NCBI GenBank assembly: GCA_036346375.1
Contig: CM070520.1
Span: forward strand, 19,444,852-19,508,851
Length of the DNA: 64,000 nucleotides
Origin: Guadua angustifolia
Lineage: Eukaryota; Streptophyta; Magnoliopsida; Poales; Poaceae
Reading direction: 5' to 3'
Shown here: piece after piece, positions 47,910-59,602 of the stretch
Position numbering within the stretch: position 1 is the first letter of the stretch
Layout of the letters: each line of letters opens with the position of its first letter
Translations under genes and position numbers: made by a program
The notes under the pieces: model-generated
The model's input: the letters and a program-made list of their open reading frames with translations, nothing else
The model's database searches: none
What the model was told of the DNA's origin: nothing

Positions 47910-49569
47910 TGAAGGATCGAGATGGCGAGCAGAGGGGGTGAATGGTGCAAAATAAATTTTCCCAAAAATACTCCAACTAAAACCTTGACAAGATCGCGCA
48001 AAAAAACCGGTGCTCATCAAATTATAAAACCATAAAAACCGGAATGACTAGACAACTATGTGTATCCTAGCTTACATGGATGATATCCATAAAATATGTG
48101 AGGATTTTTAATTACAATCCTGGTTGTCAAGTGTCCAAATAAAGAGAATCAATTCAAATACTTCTTTTCTAGAAGAGATCAAGCCAAGACACAAAAGTCT
48201 CTTTTAGAAAAGCAAAAGCAGATATTTCCAGAAGCTGTCTTTAATTTGAACAGGAGGTTGGTGGGTTTTTGCTGCTCACAAAATTATGAGAAATTGTTTT
48301 CCTATGAGAAGATGAGTCATGAAGCTCTCTACCGAATTTCAGATAAAAAAGCCATGTATAAAAATCATCATAAATCTATGAACACAGACAGTCAGGAACT
48401 TCGAGCAGAAAATTTGGGGCTTGGTTTTCACCTCATGGCGCCCAAACGGTGCAACAAGTGAACTCCAAAATTTTTCTACAGATGTATATGGGAGTGCCGC
48501 ACAATCTCCAATAAGAATCACTCAAAAATAATTTTTCTATATTTTTATAAAAATCAAACACTAACTGCTGCGTGAAAAACAAGTTCTGGACATAATTCGA
48601 ACTTGAAAGAAAAGATGATCTCTACTCAATCAAAGAGTGCAAAGAGATGTAAAACCATATGAACACACTCAAAACATACAAGATCAGCATTTAGAAGGAG
48701 GAGGCAAATCCAAATTGCATGAATGTAGATTGCGGGAAAGTAAATCAATAACGTAAATGCTGAATTTAAATTGCGTAAAGTAAAGACATAATGTAAATCA
48801 CGAATTTAAATTCAAAATAATATAAAGAAATTTCTTTGTATTTCTGGTGAGAAGGTTTACAAAGCCTCACTTCATGTGGGCAAAGCTCAAAGAACAACTC
48901 AAACCTTCAAGGAGAGGCTACCCTCCACCCTATTTATACTACTTTTGGGCCACCTACCACCCTTGGATGAGTCCCTCAACCTAGAGCACTCATCTAAGGG
49001 CTAGGATTGCCCACTCACACATCCATGCAAGGGCTAACCCAAAACCCACACACATACGGGTTTTCTTGCACAGTTTTCAAAGCATACTACCTAGACACCT
49101 TAACCTATCAACTAGACCATAATCCGCGGCCCTCATTGATCCACGCTGACATCTAGCTAGCATCATATCCTTTCCTTGTCTTCTTGGATTGCCGGACTCC
49201 GTCTCCGATCATCTTCGGCGATCTCCCGACCGTCTGGACCTCGGCAGCTCCTCGCCTAGTCCTGGTCATCCTCCGCCTCACCATGACCTATGCACCGTGC
49301 TGCAACCATCAAAGACAAGGAAAAACCTTTCACATAGCAATGCCCACATATATATCCAATGATTATCCCAAAATCATTGATCACTCATAATTTCACTTAA
49401 TGGTCCGGTGCTACCGCCCCCAGGCTGGTAGCACTAGGAAAACCAACCAACACTCAAATTGCTTCAAATCGAAATCCATTTCAAATCAAACTCAATTTCA
49501 AATCAAACCAAGCTCAACTCTTGTCAATTACTCATCACACGCAAGGATAGACCTCCACATGGTCTTTCA
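47910..49569 (-). repeat. Copia 5' LTR
   Basis: 1660 bp partner of 38398-40069, beginning tgaaggatcgagatggcga on the plus strand. The TATA box GTATAAATAGGG lies at 48928-48939 (minus). It differs from its partner by scattered substitutions and short indels. Confidence 0.92.
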
Positions 49570-49574
49570 AAGAC

Positions 49575-50383
49575 GGCACCAAAGAAGAGAAAGTTGAGTA
49601 AGCAATGCCTGCGTTCCTGGTCCAACAAATCATGAGCACTTGATCTTATAAGCATGATGATTTTTTTCGCTGCCCGTGTGTATGGTCGTCACCTTTTGCA
49701 AGGGTTTTCCATGTAAAAATCTTATCTCCCTTTTGTGTGTGTGTTTGATCTACAAACCCTAACACCTGACAATCTGACATATTATGAATAGCGTCTTTCG
49801 TTTATTGCTTTCGATCACCTTTTGCAATGGAGAACATGCATGTTTACTGACCTAGGGTTTCGGTTCATTTACAGGCAGTTCATGGTGCATTTTGCGTTCG
49901 ATCGTCTTTTGCAAATTTGTGTTACAGCTTCAAACAGTGATGGCTGTGCATAGCGTGGATTTGCTATGGTCCTGCTTTCTGTTGTAAGCTTGATGCTTTA
50001 ATTAATGTGTGAGTGCCTATGCTGTGATATTGAGACCGAGATCCTACAAAATATTTTTCTTCGAGATGGCTCATGTTAAAATTGCTACGCTTGTGAGGTA
50101 CAGAAGATGAATTTGTCAATTCTCTCAAAATTGGGGTATTCCTGAACAGAAATACAGAAGACAAGACAGGGCTGGAATTGATAATATTCATTGCTTGGCC
50201 TCAATGAAAATACAAATAGATGGTGTACATGCATTACATGAGCTCAGCAAAATTTATAATTTTAAGTTCGAAGGAAACAACAAGCGTAATCAAAAATAAA
50301 CGCGGCAGCACCATGATACCAGCTGCTTTTTTTGTAACGTGACTCGATCTGCAGTTGCCGTTCCAGCCAAACTTCCAATTAGC
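49575..50383. other. Intergenic DNA between Copia element and LRR gene
   Basis: Pre-insertion flanking DNA. A phrase (cctgacaatctgacatatta and what follows, about 48 bp) occurs at 49767 and again left of the Copia element at 38266, so the target site already held a short local duplication about 320 bp apart before the insertion. The part from about 50150 to 50383 is probably the 3' UTR of the LRR gene. No other gene is visible. Confidence 0.55.
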
Positions 50384-52670
50384 TTATTGTGCAGTTGTCT
50401 TTGGTGCGTAGCTTGCCCAGCTGACAAGGACAAATACATATATTTTGTCATATACCTTATCGAAAAAGCGGAAATAAGCAATCCTCCATGTTTTCTTGAA
50501 GAGCATGGCACAAAACACAACCCATAGGCCAACAACAAATCCTGACCCAAGCCCAAGGTAAAAGAACATTGTATCAGGGACATGTGGAGTTCTCTTGTGA
50601 TCACCATCGCCTTGTTTTGGTGCAATACTTCCGGAGCAATTCCTTCCAAGAAGAGGTCCACAAAGACCATTGTTGCCATTGTACATGCTTGGATAGTTTG
50701 CATAGAGGGTGTCAAGTTGTGATCCTGATGGTATTCTTCCTGACAGATTGTTGTACGATAAATCTAAGTAGCCAAGAAATGATAAATTTGACAGGCTTGA
50801 CGGAATGTCCCTTGAAAACTGGTTCCTTGAGAGGTCGAGTGATTCCAATAATTGCATGGACCCAATCTTGTCTGGAATTTTTCCACTCAAGTAATTCCAT
50901 GACAAATTCAGATTTATTAACTCATCAAGAAAAGCTAGTTCTTCTGGAATTCCACCAGTTAAGAAATTTTGAGATAAGTCAATGCTCACCATCTCCGAAA
51001 GTGTCTCAGGACGATAATAACGTTCTTGCTTCTTCATCACTACGGGCATAGTGCCAAATGCGATATACTGCTCTCGGTCATGATACTTTCGTATCATCGA
51101 CATTAGATTGCCCAAATGCAAAGGTATGACACCTGATAGTCTATTGCCTGCTAGATTTAGACCATAAAGATGTCTAAGATTGGTGATGCTGGAAGGAATA
51201 TTCCCATAGAACATATTGTAGCTAAGTTGCAGATATTGTAATTCCATCAGGTCTCCAATCCACGTAGGCAATCTTCCAGAGAAACTGTTCCTTGATAGAT
51301 CCAGAATAACCAGACTTGAGCAGCTTTGCATGAAAGATGGGAAATTCCCTGAGAATCTATTGTTACTTAAAAGCAGAAAAGACACGTTTGTCATCCCAAA
51401 ACATTGAGGAAATTCTCCCCCAAGAAGGTTGTTGCGTAAATCTAAGGATTGCAAATTTTGACATTTGCATATAGATCCTGGAATACGTCCTGACAGAGCG
51501 TTTTTTGACATGTTCAAATAGATGAGGATTCTCGGCAACGAAGGTATTTCTCCGGTTAGTTGGTTTGAACCTAGAGAGAGAGCTTCCGTTGACATGATTT
51601 CCATATTTGTTGGCAAGCCACCACTGATTCGATTGTCGGAGATGTGCAAAAATCTTGTCTTTGAAATCACAGTAGAAAACCAATCTGGAAGCTGATCGGT
51701 TATACCATTATTTGAAATATCAATAAACTCAATGCCTGCCAACCAGGGAAGCCAAGGAGGAAACAAAGGACCCATTTGGCAAGATGCAAAACCTGCATAT
51801 TCTAGTCTAAAGGGGGGTAACCATTCAGGATCTACCACAATCTTCAAGTGATTATAAGACAAGTCTATGTATTTTAAGCTCCGTAGACCAGCAAAGTGTT
51901 CCTCTGTTACAACACCGGCCTGCAAGTCATGATTGTTGTGTGGGTTCATTCTAGTGAAATTAGTGAGCATACCGATCTTAGATGCCACAGGTCCAGTGAG
52001 TTGGTTCTCAGAGAGGTCGAGAGTTACTAAGTTGGTAAATTGGCCCATGCCAGTTGGTAGGGCTCCAGTGATATTGTTGCCCCTCAACCTCAATTCACGC
52101 AGTTTGTCATGTTGCAAACTCTCAAGCAACTCTGTCATGTTGCAAGACGAGAGACTGAAATCAAGGTCTAGGACTTCCAAATTGCTTAGGTTCCTCAGAA
52201 GGTTTGGCGCCAGAATGCCCATGTTATTGTTCAATGAAAAATCAAAGACTTGGAGGGACATCATGTCTCCTAGTGCATTTGGAATTCAACCGTACAAATA
52301 AGTGGATTCAAGATTGAGGTACTCGAGGCTTGTCAAATTCCAAAACCAACAAGATGCGATCAGGTGGTTAAAATTGTTATTGGAGAGATCGAGCCTCTCA
52401 AGCTTTGTGAGGTTGAAGTGTGGGAGCGACTGGATTGCACTTGTAAGTTCGCAACCAGAAAGAGAAAGTACCCTTAGGCAAGGAATCTTGTTCACAATGT
52501 GAGCCCAATCAGATACCGTGCTGAGGTTTAGAGACCACGACAAGTCGAGGTACTGTAACCTTGGTAGACGTGTTAGCCATGATATATCTGTTGACTGCAT
52601 AGTTCTTATGCGGAAAAGAATGTGATATTGTCGCTCTAAATGGTTATCGAACTGAGGAGGTGGCGTGCCG
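50384..52670 (-). pseudogene. LRR receptor-like protein (RLP), N-terminally truncated
   Basis: The 626-codon frame (52264-50384) contains a long series of extracellular plant-type leucine-rich repeats (LxxLxLxxNxLxGxIP). An island region with VMKKQERYYRPETLSEM precedes the last LRRs. A C-terminal cap NGNNGLCGPLLGRNC lies at residues 529-543, one transmembrane helix at about 566-589, and a short basic tail with no kinase. This is the layout of Cf/Xa21D-type receptor-like proteins, cell-surface receptors that usually act with SOBIR1-type kinases. Upstream, 52600-52289 continues the LRRs (STDISWLTRLPRLQYLDLS) in the same frame but is separated by a TGA at 52286-52288, one substitution away from an ordinary GxIP codon. 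Coding similarity stops at 52670, where a CACTA end begins. The signal peptide and N-terminal cap are missing. Confidence 0.9.
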
Positions 52671-53090
52671 CACTACAGGAATTCGCATTATTTTAAATCG
52701 GCCAAAGCCGTGAAAATATATTCGTCGGTTTTTGAATTATTTTAAATGGAACTTTAGGCGACAACTTACAATCAAATCGATAATTCGTCGACAGCAACGA
52801 AAATAAATTTATTTTAAACGACTTCGTGGCGAACGAAAATACTAGTCGATGCACCGAACCACGCTCGGTGGCGGCGTGGCATATGTATTTTAAATAAACT
52901 TAGCAAGCGAAATTAACTTATTTTAAATCGGTTTTTGCTATTTTAAATCGGCCTAACCGCCAAAAATGCAGAAAATTAAATGCGGCAAAAATGTTATTTT
53001 AAATCGGCCAGTTGTTATTTTAAATCGGCCAATTTTTTTAAATCGGCCAATTGTTATTTTTTAAATCGGCGGGCCGGCGAAAATATATTT
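52671..53090. mobile_element. CACTA-3: end fragment with subterminal repeats
   Basis: It begins CACTACAGGAATTCGC and is followed by about ten copies of ttattttaaatcggcc or close variants. This is a subterminal motif unlike those of CACTA-1 and CACTA-2. It abuts the broken LRR gene. No opposite terminus or matching target duplication is found to the right, so only one end remains, and the N-terminal part of the LRR gene was probably lost in the same deletion. Confidence 0.75.
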
Positions 53091-54237
53091 AATATCAAAA
53101 AATTAAAAAACATATAAAATCTAGAAAATTCACCAAAAATCCTAGAAAATAACAGAAGATTCATCTATATTTTCAGCAATGATATCATCACATGCAAAGC
53201 GTAACGATCATGTTAACAATCATTTTGGATAGTGACGATGAATAGGCAAATCCACCAATGACATACTTAAAATCTCAAAAACTTTCTCCTGTCCAATGGT
53301 CCAGCAGGATGACTACATATCACTTGCAATAATGGCAGCAATCTAAAAAGGCAATCTAAAAGACCATACCAATACAGTCAAGTTATTGCACTTGTTATCG
53401 CAATTACATGGCAATGCGGCTTTGGGGTATTTAGGACAGCCACATTTGGGCTGTGGGTACATTAAAAGTGTTCGTGGGTTATTTTGTTTACATTTTAAAC
53501 TAAAAATATAAACTTAATTCACTTTATTTTAGCCTACAAACTCTAGATCTGAAGTGGAGTTGGGATGCGGAGTTCTACCAAATAAGGCCATATGTCGAGA
53601 AATCTAGGTCGTATTGGAATTTTTTTTACAATTTAACTAGAGCTCTGGAGACATGAGACTGAAGAAGCATCAGCAGCACCCTACCCAAAAAAACACACGC
53701 GCGCGCACACATTGAAGTTGTGTAGAGCATCATGATCATGATGTCTAATTGTCTATTGCCTGTACAATAATCCTTTTGTACTCCAGGTACATAAATGTAT
53801 AGCTTAGTGTGAACCCAGCAAATTAGTACTTTTCATTCCAGCCGCATTTTATGTTTATTGAAAGACTGAAAGTTGCATCAAATAAAGTTGAACAGTACTA
53901 ATAATGGTTTACACATAGGTGAATTTTGAACTATAAATTACTCAAACAATAAGCTTTCCAGGTAGCAGCGTTTGAAATTTTATACAGCATTCATGTCCAT
54001 AACTGTGCTCTTTTGAATGCAGAAACTTTATGTCGGATTAAAGCCTTGAGGACAGAGAGTGAATATATGCAGTACTAGTATAAGATATCACAGCTACAGC
54101 CCTAACCAACAAACTTTCTGGTCTTATATCTGGAAACATGACATACAGGTCTCAACTCTTGAATCTTGATTATTTATATATACATGCTTCCTCCTGAAGA
54201 ATCACAAGGGTCCTAACTACTTGCTGATGTTTTACCA
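53091..54237. other. Unassigned DNA, partly the LACS 3' flank
   Basis: The first few hundred bases may be more of CACTA-3. From about 53500 the sequence is non-coding and AT-rich, and includes a short (gc/ac)n tract near 53700. The last few hundred bases, just beyond the LACS stop on the minus strand, are probably its 3' UTR. No other gene is visible. Confidence 0.45.
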
Positions 54238-54494
54238 TCAATGTGTAGTTCCCACCTTGGCATTCTTGTACAGCTGATCAATGTGATCCTGCAGCAAATT
54301 TGTTCTTTGTATGAATAAAATTATGCATATGTATACATGATTGCATTCCCAAAAAGAAGTCAGAAGAACAATGCCAAGCAAAGACCTTGTAATATTTGAG
54401 CAGCTGGGGCCTCTTGAGCTTAAAAGTTGGAGTGATCAAATCCTTCTCTATGCTGAATGGCACTGGCTCCAGGTAGACTGCTTTCAGCATCTCA
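54238..54494 (-). CDS. Long-chain acyl-CoA synthetase (LACS), last two exons, interrupted by CACTA-2
   Basis: On the minus strand, 54494-54386 encodes MLKAVYLEPVPFSIEKDLITPTFKLKRPQLLKYYK. A 97 bp intron (54385-54289, GT...CTGCAG) follows, and 54288-54238 encodes DHIDQLYKNAKVGTTH with TGA. This is the C-terminus of plant LACS enzymes, which activate fatty acids to acyl-CoA with ATP. CACTA-2 starts exactly at 54495, inside the upstream exon, with tca (54492-54494) as its left target duplication. The rest of the gene should lie beyond the right end of the window. Here only the part after the adenylation core remains. Both splice sites are intact, so the damage looks recent. Confidence 0.9.
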
Positions 54495-54519
54495 CACTAC
54501 TACAGAAATCATCATCACA

Positions 54520-54845
54520 GAGCGGTTCATAGCGTCGTCGAGAGCGGATTTTGTGAACCGTCGGTAACAATAAGTCTATGATGAAGGAGATCATCGAGCG
54601 GTTTCCACCGTCACGAGAAAATATATATCACACACGGTTCTATTAATAAACCGTCTGCGATATTTAATTATCACAGACGGTTCTCATTTGACACCGTCTA
54701 TGATAACTAAATATCACAGACGGTTTCAAATGTGAACCGTCTGTGATCTGAACTTATCACTGAGAAGGTTTCAAATCACGAACCGTCGTGATCTGAACTT
54801 ATCCTGAGCGGTTTCAAATAAGAACCGTCTGTGATGACCTTTTTC
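54520..54845. repeat. Left subterminal repeats of CACTA-2
   Basis: Roughly ten copies of a cacagacggtt / accgtctgtgat motif lie in both orientations. Variants such as accgtcgtgat and cctgagcggtt differ by losing or altering a base at CTG or CAG. Confidence 0.85.
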
Positions 54846-54852
54846 CCACACG

Positions 54853-55785
54853 CAGAACCTCCATTGTTTATGGTGTTGTTGAAATTTCCATCAATATTTC
54901 TACTTGATATTTACAAGGCACAACCGAGTTATAGATGTTGTAATTGAATATCTACATTTCCTATATGCATTGTAGCAGCAGTTTGTCGATCAGGATAGAC
55001 TTAAAATATAAACATTTGTAGCGCTTTTCTCCTTCTTATGATAATGTTGATGGAACTTCGACTAATAAATCAACCAAGACCCTTGAGCTGGCATGGCGAG
55101 TCTCGGTAACCATAGTGTGCTTGATCGAACCTGACACACTAGAATGTGTGATTTGCTTCATGCCATCTGAAGTGGCCTTATGCAAGCCACCGTCGTGCCA
55201 CGGTCTGTGAAATGCGGACGGCATGCTCTTCTGTTGGCGTCACTTGTCGTGCCCGCGGTGTGAGAACATGGTACTTTGAAAACATTTGTAGATGTACATG
55301 GAAGACCCAGACTTGCAATCATATTTGTTCAATCTTTAATTACCCTACCTAGAGTAATCTATCAAGTACATCTACAAATGTTTTCAAAGTACCATGTTCT
55401 CACACCGTGACCAGTGACTGTGACGGAAGAGCATGCCGTCTCGCATCAACGCACCGTAACGACGGTGACTCTCAAAGCCATCGTATGGCATGAAGCAAAT
55501 CACACACTCGATGTGTCAGATCAAGCACTCTATGGTTGCCGTCACCTCATCTGCGTGCGGTCTTGGTTGATTTATTAGTCGAGTTCAATCAACATTATCA
55601 TAAGAAGGAGAAAAAGCTGCTACAAATGTTGTTATATTAAGTCTATCACTGATCGGACAAACCCTCAATGCATATAGGAAGTATGATATTCAATTACAAC
55701 ATCTATTCTTGGCTCGTAAATATTGATGAGGAATACCTAAGTAGATGGAAATTTCAACAACAAACCATAAATAATGGAGGTTCTG
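54853..55785. repeat. Large inverted repeat (hairpin) in CACTA-2
   Basis: The arms 54853-55297 and 55366-55785 are reverse complements around a 68 bp loop. The outer ends read cagaacctccatt and aatggaggttctg, and the inner 40 bp (gtgtgagaacatgg...gatgtac) are nearly perfect. Arm differences are mostly small indels. It sits between the subterminal repeats and the 3' end of the Ulp1-like gene. Transcription across it would yield a double-stranded RNA stem of about 400 bp. Confidence 0.88.
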
Positions 55786-55997
55786 AGGAAAAACATCTAG
55801 TTCAACAAGCAAGACATTGTTAAGTTGTTGCATTCAAGATGAGCAAATATGTATTAAGGATAATATCATGTGACAATACAATGAATTGTACAAACAAGAA
55901 TAACATAAGTTTTTGACATATTTTCGAATTAATGAATACCATTTGACAATTGTACAACTCGAAGTTATCGGCTGCGTGGAACCGCCTTTTTTATGTA

Positions 55998-58750
55998 TTA
56001 CTTGGTGGCGAAGTAACAAACTCTCCCTCTAATGTTGCTCAAATGGGTCTCGATCAGCGCAATTTTAACCGTCTTGCTATTTTTTGTATGGATGATGGTT
56101 TGCATGTTGTAGCAAACATAAAATCCACATAGGTTATTTCACGACCTTCTTTGGTGGCCTTGCAAATAAAACCTACGGTTATTTCTAGAGTCACTATTAC
56201 GGGGTTTGATATAGGATTGTTGTGTATAGCGGATCAGGAAAGTTCAAATCATCTTGTAGTTTAGTCCAATCCTTCACGCGTTTGAGCGGCTCTACAAGAT
56301 TGCAAAGGTTAGCCTAAGCCATTCCAATAGCAATATAAACACGGAACAACTTACACGACCATGTATGTTATATGCGGAGAAGCGTGATTATCTGTTGAGT
56401 AATTTTGCGATAGGTACCAAGTCGTGGTTTCCGCCACATCCGGAATCAAGGTACTTAACCGGTTTGTGGCTGGTTCAATTACAATTAGAACCCGATGAAA
56501 CCTACAGGTATATCACAATGGACAATGAGCAAGCGAGTTGTGTGCCTGATCTGAGACCAAAGTATAGCATGTGGTAGCACTTACCTGGGTTATGGGGTAT
56601 AAGTATGAATTCTTTATCTTTTGTGCTAGCAATGCCTCTATCACGTATTTCTCGACCATGTTTATATCTGATCTATTGTTTGCTTTGAGACTATATGTGA
56701 ATCGAGAAACCGATCGATAGTTTCTGTGGTGTGGCTTCAAGTTGCATGTTTCTATATATACAAAGGCGAATTATATATATATTGGAGGACATTTATCACT
56801 ATTAGGCGAATGTAGGCTGTGATAGCACATACTTACAAGGTCCGACATCTTATGAGTCTTGTGTCGAGGCGTCGAGGTTGTAGAGATGGAACAAGTCGAA
56901 AATCGACATGAAAAAGCCCCGAGTCGTTGAAAAGATGTTCATATTTGAACTTAACTGATACTTGTTATGCGTTCACGCTCTGGCTTTCCAGCTTCTTGGG
57001 TGTACCAAATATGCAATTGTTGGCAAGGTATACTAAGTGAGATTCTGCTGCCTTTCGTTAATGTGGCTCTCTAGCTTGTATTGTTTAGCCAACTCGTGGA
57101 TGGATAGTCGACTTGTTCTTGCCTTTCTTTCTTCCTTGCCCTTGCCTTTCTTTGTTTTGTATGAACCCTTAACGGAGAGGAATAGGCGGGAAAAGGTCAA
57201 CATTATGTACATCAAGTGGAGTCGCTCTCTTACATTGCTGATTTGGTAGCCAATCGATCGAGCGGCGATACAATAAGCGAATCGGATCGTCGCGGTTGTT
57301 GCATAATGAAGGGCGACCGAGGAGATGTCATTGCTAGGCCATTGGATGAATGTGCCAATGGCATCCCCAAGTTTCACGATCTCAAATGGTTTGGCGGCTA
57401 CGTAGATCGACAATTTTGAAACTATCAAATACCCCATCCACATTGACCTTGGTGAAACCGGCGCTATCATGGTACCGTGCACCATGGTCCCCTTAGTGGA
57501 TGGATCGCTATGCTAGCGGCCCGTCGGAGGAGCAGTGCCATTGTTAATTCTCACTTGGAGATTGCCTGCGTGGCCACCTTAATGTCACATCTGAGGATAA
57601 GTCCGCTATGTTCATCTATGTCACTTGGAGGAGCGGATGCAGCTGCTCTTCACAGGCGGTGGGGCTGACTTCGGACATATACGGGCTTGTCTGATATTTC
57701 TTTCTTGATTGGTGAGCCTTTCCTCGAGGAATCTTATCCTTTCATAAAATTCTTCTCTCGAGTTCTCCCTCAACTCTTCTCTCAACTCTCCTCTCAACTT
57801 GTCCTCCAAATTCTTTATAAGATTTGACTCGCTCGGCTTTAGTTCTCTTCTTACTTCGGTATATGTGGAAGTAAATGCAAAATCCGATTTTCCATGGAAC
57901 AAAAACCCTATGCCTCTTATGCGACCGGGTGTTCCTTGTTTCCCAAGGCCATGGGCAGTGCATCTTTCTCCTGTCAGGAAAAAAAGCGTCGCTCGATTGT
58001 GTACTCAACGCTACTGCAAGATCCGGACAAGTTATTTCACTTATGAAGTCATGGACTAATTACGTAAAATTGGTAGTTCAATTTATATATTACGAGCGTT
58101 GGCGAGACTTCCTCGTCATGGGGTTTACAAAGGAGGCGATTTGCGGAGGGCGTGGCGAAGACCTCGCTCTTAGCCGTCTCATGCGTGGATCTGTGATCAT
58201 TGGAAATGGCGAGATACCCTCCTCGTCCTCCTGTCCCATTGCGCTCTCTTCCCAGCGTGCATGATGGTGCTGCAGTCTGTGGGGTGAGTGTTCCTTACTG
58301 CAAGGCCTTGTTTACTTCACTTTGATGCACGCAATTAAATGCATCGACTTCATCTCAACAAAAAGCCTGCGTGTCGCATCAATAAACCCATACTTAGAGT
58401 ATGGATCTATATTCTTCTTGGCGTAGTCTCTGGCGTATGCTTGAAGGTCTTCCATGCCTTTCTACAGCTAGCGGTGCATACCGTCGCACTAGGGGCGGAG
58501 TCTTCGGAATGTTGAGCGATGAAAGAACTTCCGTCGACAAGGTATTGCGAGCCTCAATAGTCACCAACCTCCGGGAAGATAAGCGTGATCGGAACCCGTT
58601 CGTGCTACTATCCGCACATACTCCGAAATGCATTTGCCTTTTTGGCTTTCTAGGGCCCCATCCTTTGGATCGATCTACGTAATGGTATATCGGTCTGTTG
58701 GCCTTTGTTTGGTCCTCTTGCGTAGTGGTCGGTTCTTCTTTTGAGGGCAC
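55998..58750 (-). pseudogene. CACTA-2 second gene: Ulp1-like (C48) peptidase protein
   Basis: A probable start is at 58750 (MPSKEEPTTTQEDQTKANRPIYHYVDRSKGWG). Next comes AYARDYAKKNIDPYSKYGF with a frame change (58450-58390). A Glu/Arg-rich coiled-coil frame (NLEDKLRGELREELRENSREEFYERIRFLEERL) lies near 57820-57700, and IVKLGDAIGTFIQWPSNDI near 57390-57330. The peptidase region has FHRVLIVIEPATNRLS (about 56500, the His motif with Arg in place of the usual Trp) and LCGFYVC (56132-56112, the Cys motif). It ends GRVCYFATK with TAA at 55998. Several frame breaks separate these blocks. The layout parallels the 2164-5600 gene of CACTA-1, while the sequences are well diverged. The start codon is uncertain. 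Confidence 0.7.
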
Positions 58751-58872
58751 ATCATGTCCTTGAACGATGGATTAGAGGGCGATATCTTCTTTATAAGTTA
58801 AAATAGTTTGAGGCGAATTAAAAGAAAGAACAAATAAAATCAAATTAGAGTGAATAAGTTTGTGGATACCAT

Positions 58873-58975
58873 GGCTTGTTATTAGCCTTTTAAAGAACTA
58901 GCCTAAATGGCTTGTTATTAGCCTTTTAAAAGAACTAGCCTAAATGGCTTGTTATTAGCCTTTTAGCAAAAGAAG
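58873..58975. repeat. 42 bp tandem repeat, three copies
   Basis: The phrase atggcttgttattagccttt with a following aagaactagccta occurs three times in a row. Confidence 0.85.
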
Positions 58976-59529
58976 CGAACTAGGAGGTTCTTGAACTTAA
59001 TAAAAATTTAAGCAACACCTCCCTAAAACTAGGACATCCACACAGCAAACAAGTAGAAGAATACATATGGATTGAACTTTAGCAGTTAACAGAATAATAG
59101 AGCGAAGCTCGGGATCTCACATATGAACATGCAGTATTACGAATAAAGCAATTAGCATAAAACTCATATTGATTGTTTGAATGTTCTCGGATGTCGGGTT
59201 GCCTTAAAGGCCCTCCTTGCCACAATGGACAAGTAATAGACTAGATTGTGACAACTTTATCTCAATATGATTTAATACTTGACAGGGTTAAGTATAAATC
59301 TACTCAATTACTTATCTTATATGCACAAGAATAGTGAATCATTCAAAGCAAACTTCTTGGATAGTAAATAACATGCTCGACTTTAATTTAAACGAGAACA
59401 CTACGAAGCAATGCTAAGGAAGCAAGATAGTGAAATGTTACGAAACGTACCCTTAAGATAGATGATAATAGCGATGGCGAAATATTCACTAACTAAGCAT
59501 ATAAAACGGAGGTTTGCAATAGAGCTAAT

Positions 59530-59531
<2 letters not shown>

Positions 59532-59600
<69 letters not shown>
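59532..59600. repeat. (TA)n microsatellite
   Basis: About 69 bp of uninterrupted TA inside the non-coding part of CACTA-2. Confidence 0.92.

Positions 59601-59602
<2 letters not shown>

Larger units (their letters stand above)
38398..49569 (-). mobile_element. Copia LTR retrotransposon (SIRE-like), 11.2 kb
   Basis: LTRs 38398-40069 and 47910-49569 are direct repeats. The 5 bp target duplication AAGAC is exact at 38393-38397 and 49570-49574. On the minus strand a primer site TGGTATCGAGC (one base short of TGGTATCAGAGC or TGGTATCTGAGC forms) follows the right LTR, and a purine tract AAGGGGGAGA precedes the left LTR. Gag, protease, integrase, reverse transcriptase and RNase H remnants occur in Copia order (integrase before reverse transcriptase). 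Frames are broken many times, so it is non-autonomous as written. A Tourist MITE lies in its 3' non-coding part. Confidence 0.93.

Noticed and set aside
50569..51051. 160-codon plus-strand frame
   Set aside because: It is antisense to the receptor-like protein gene and has no independent support.
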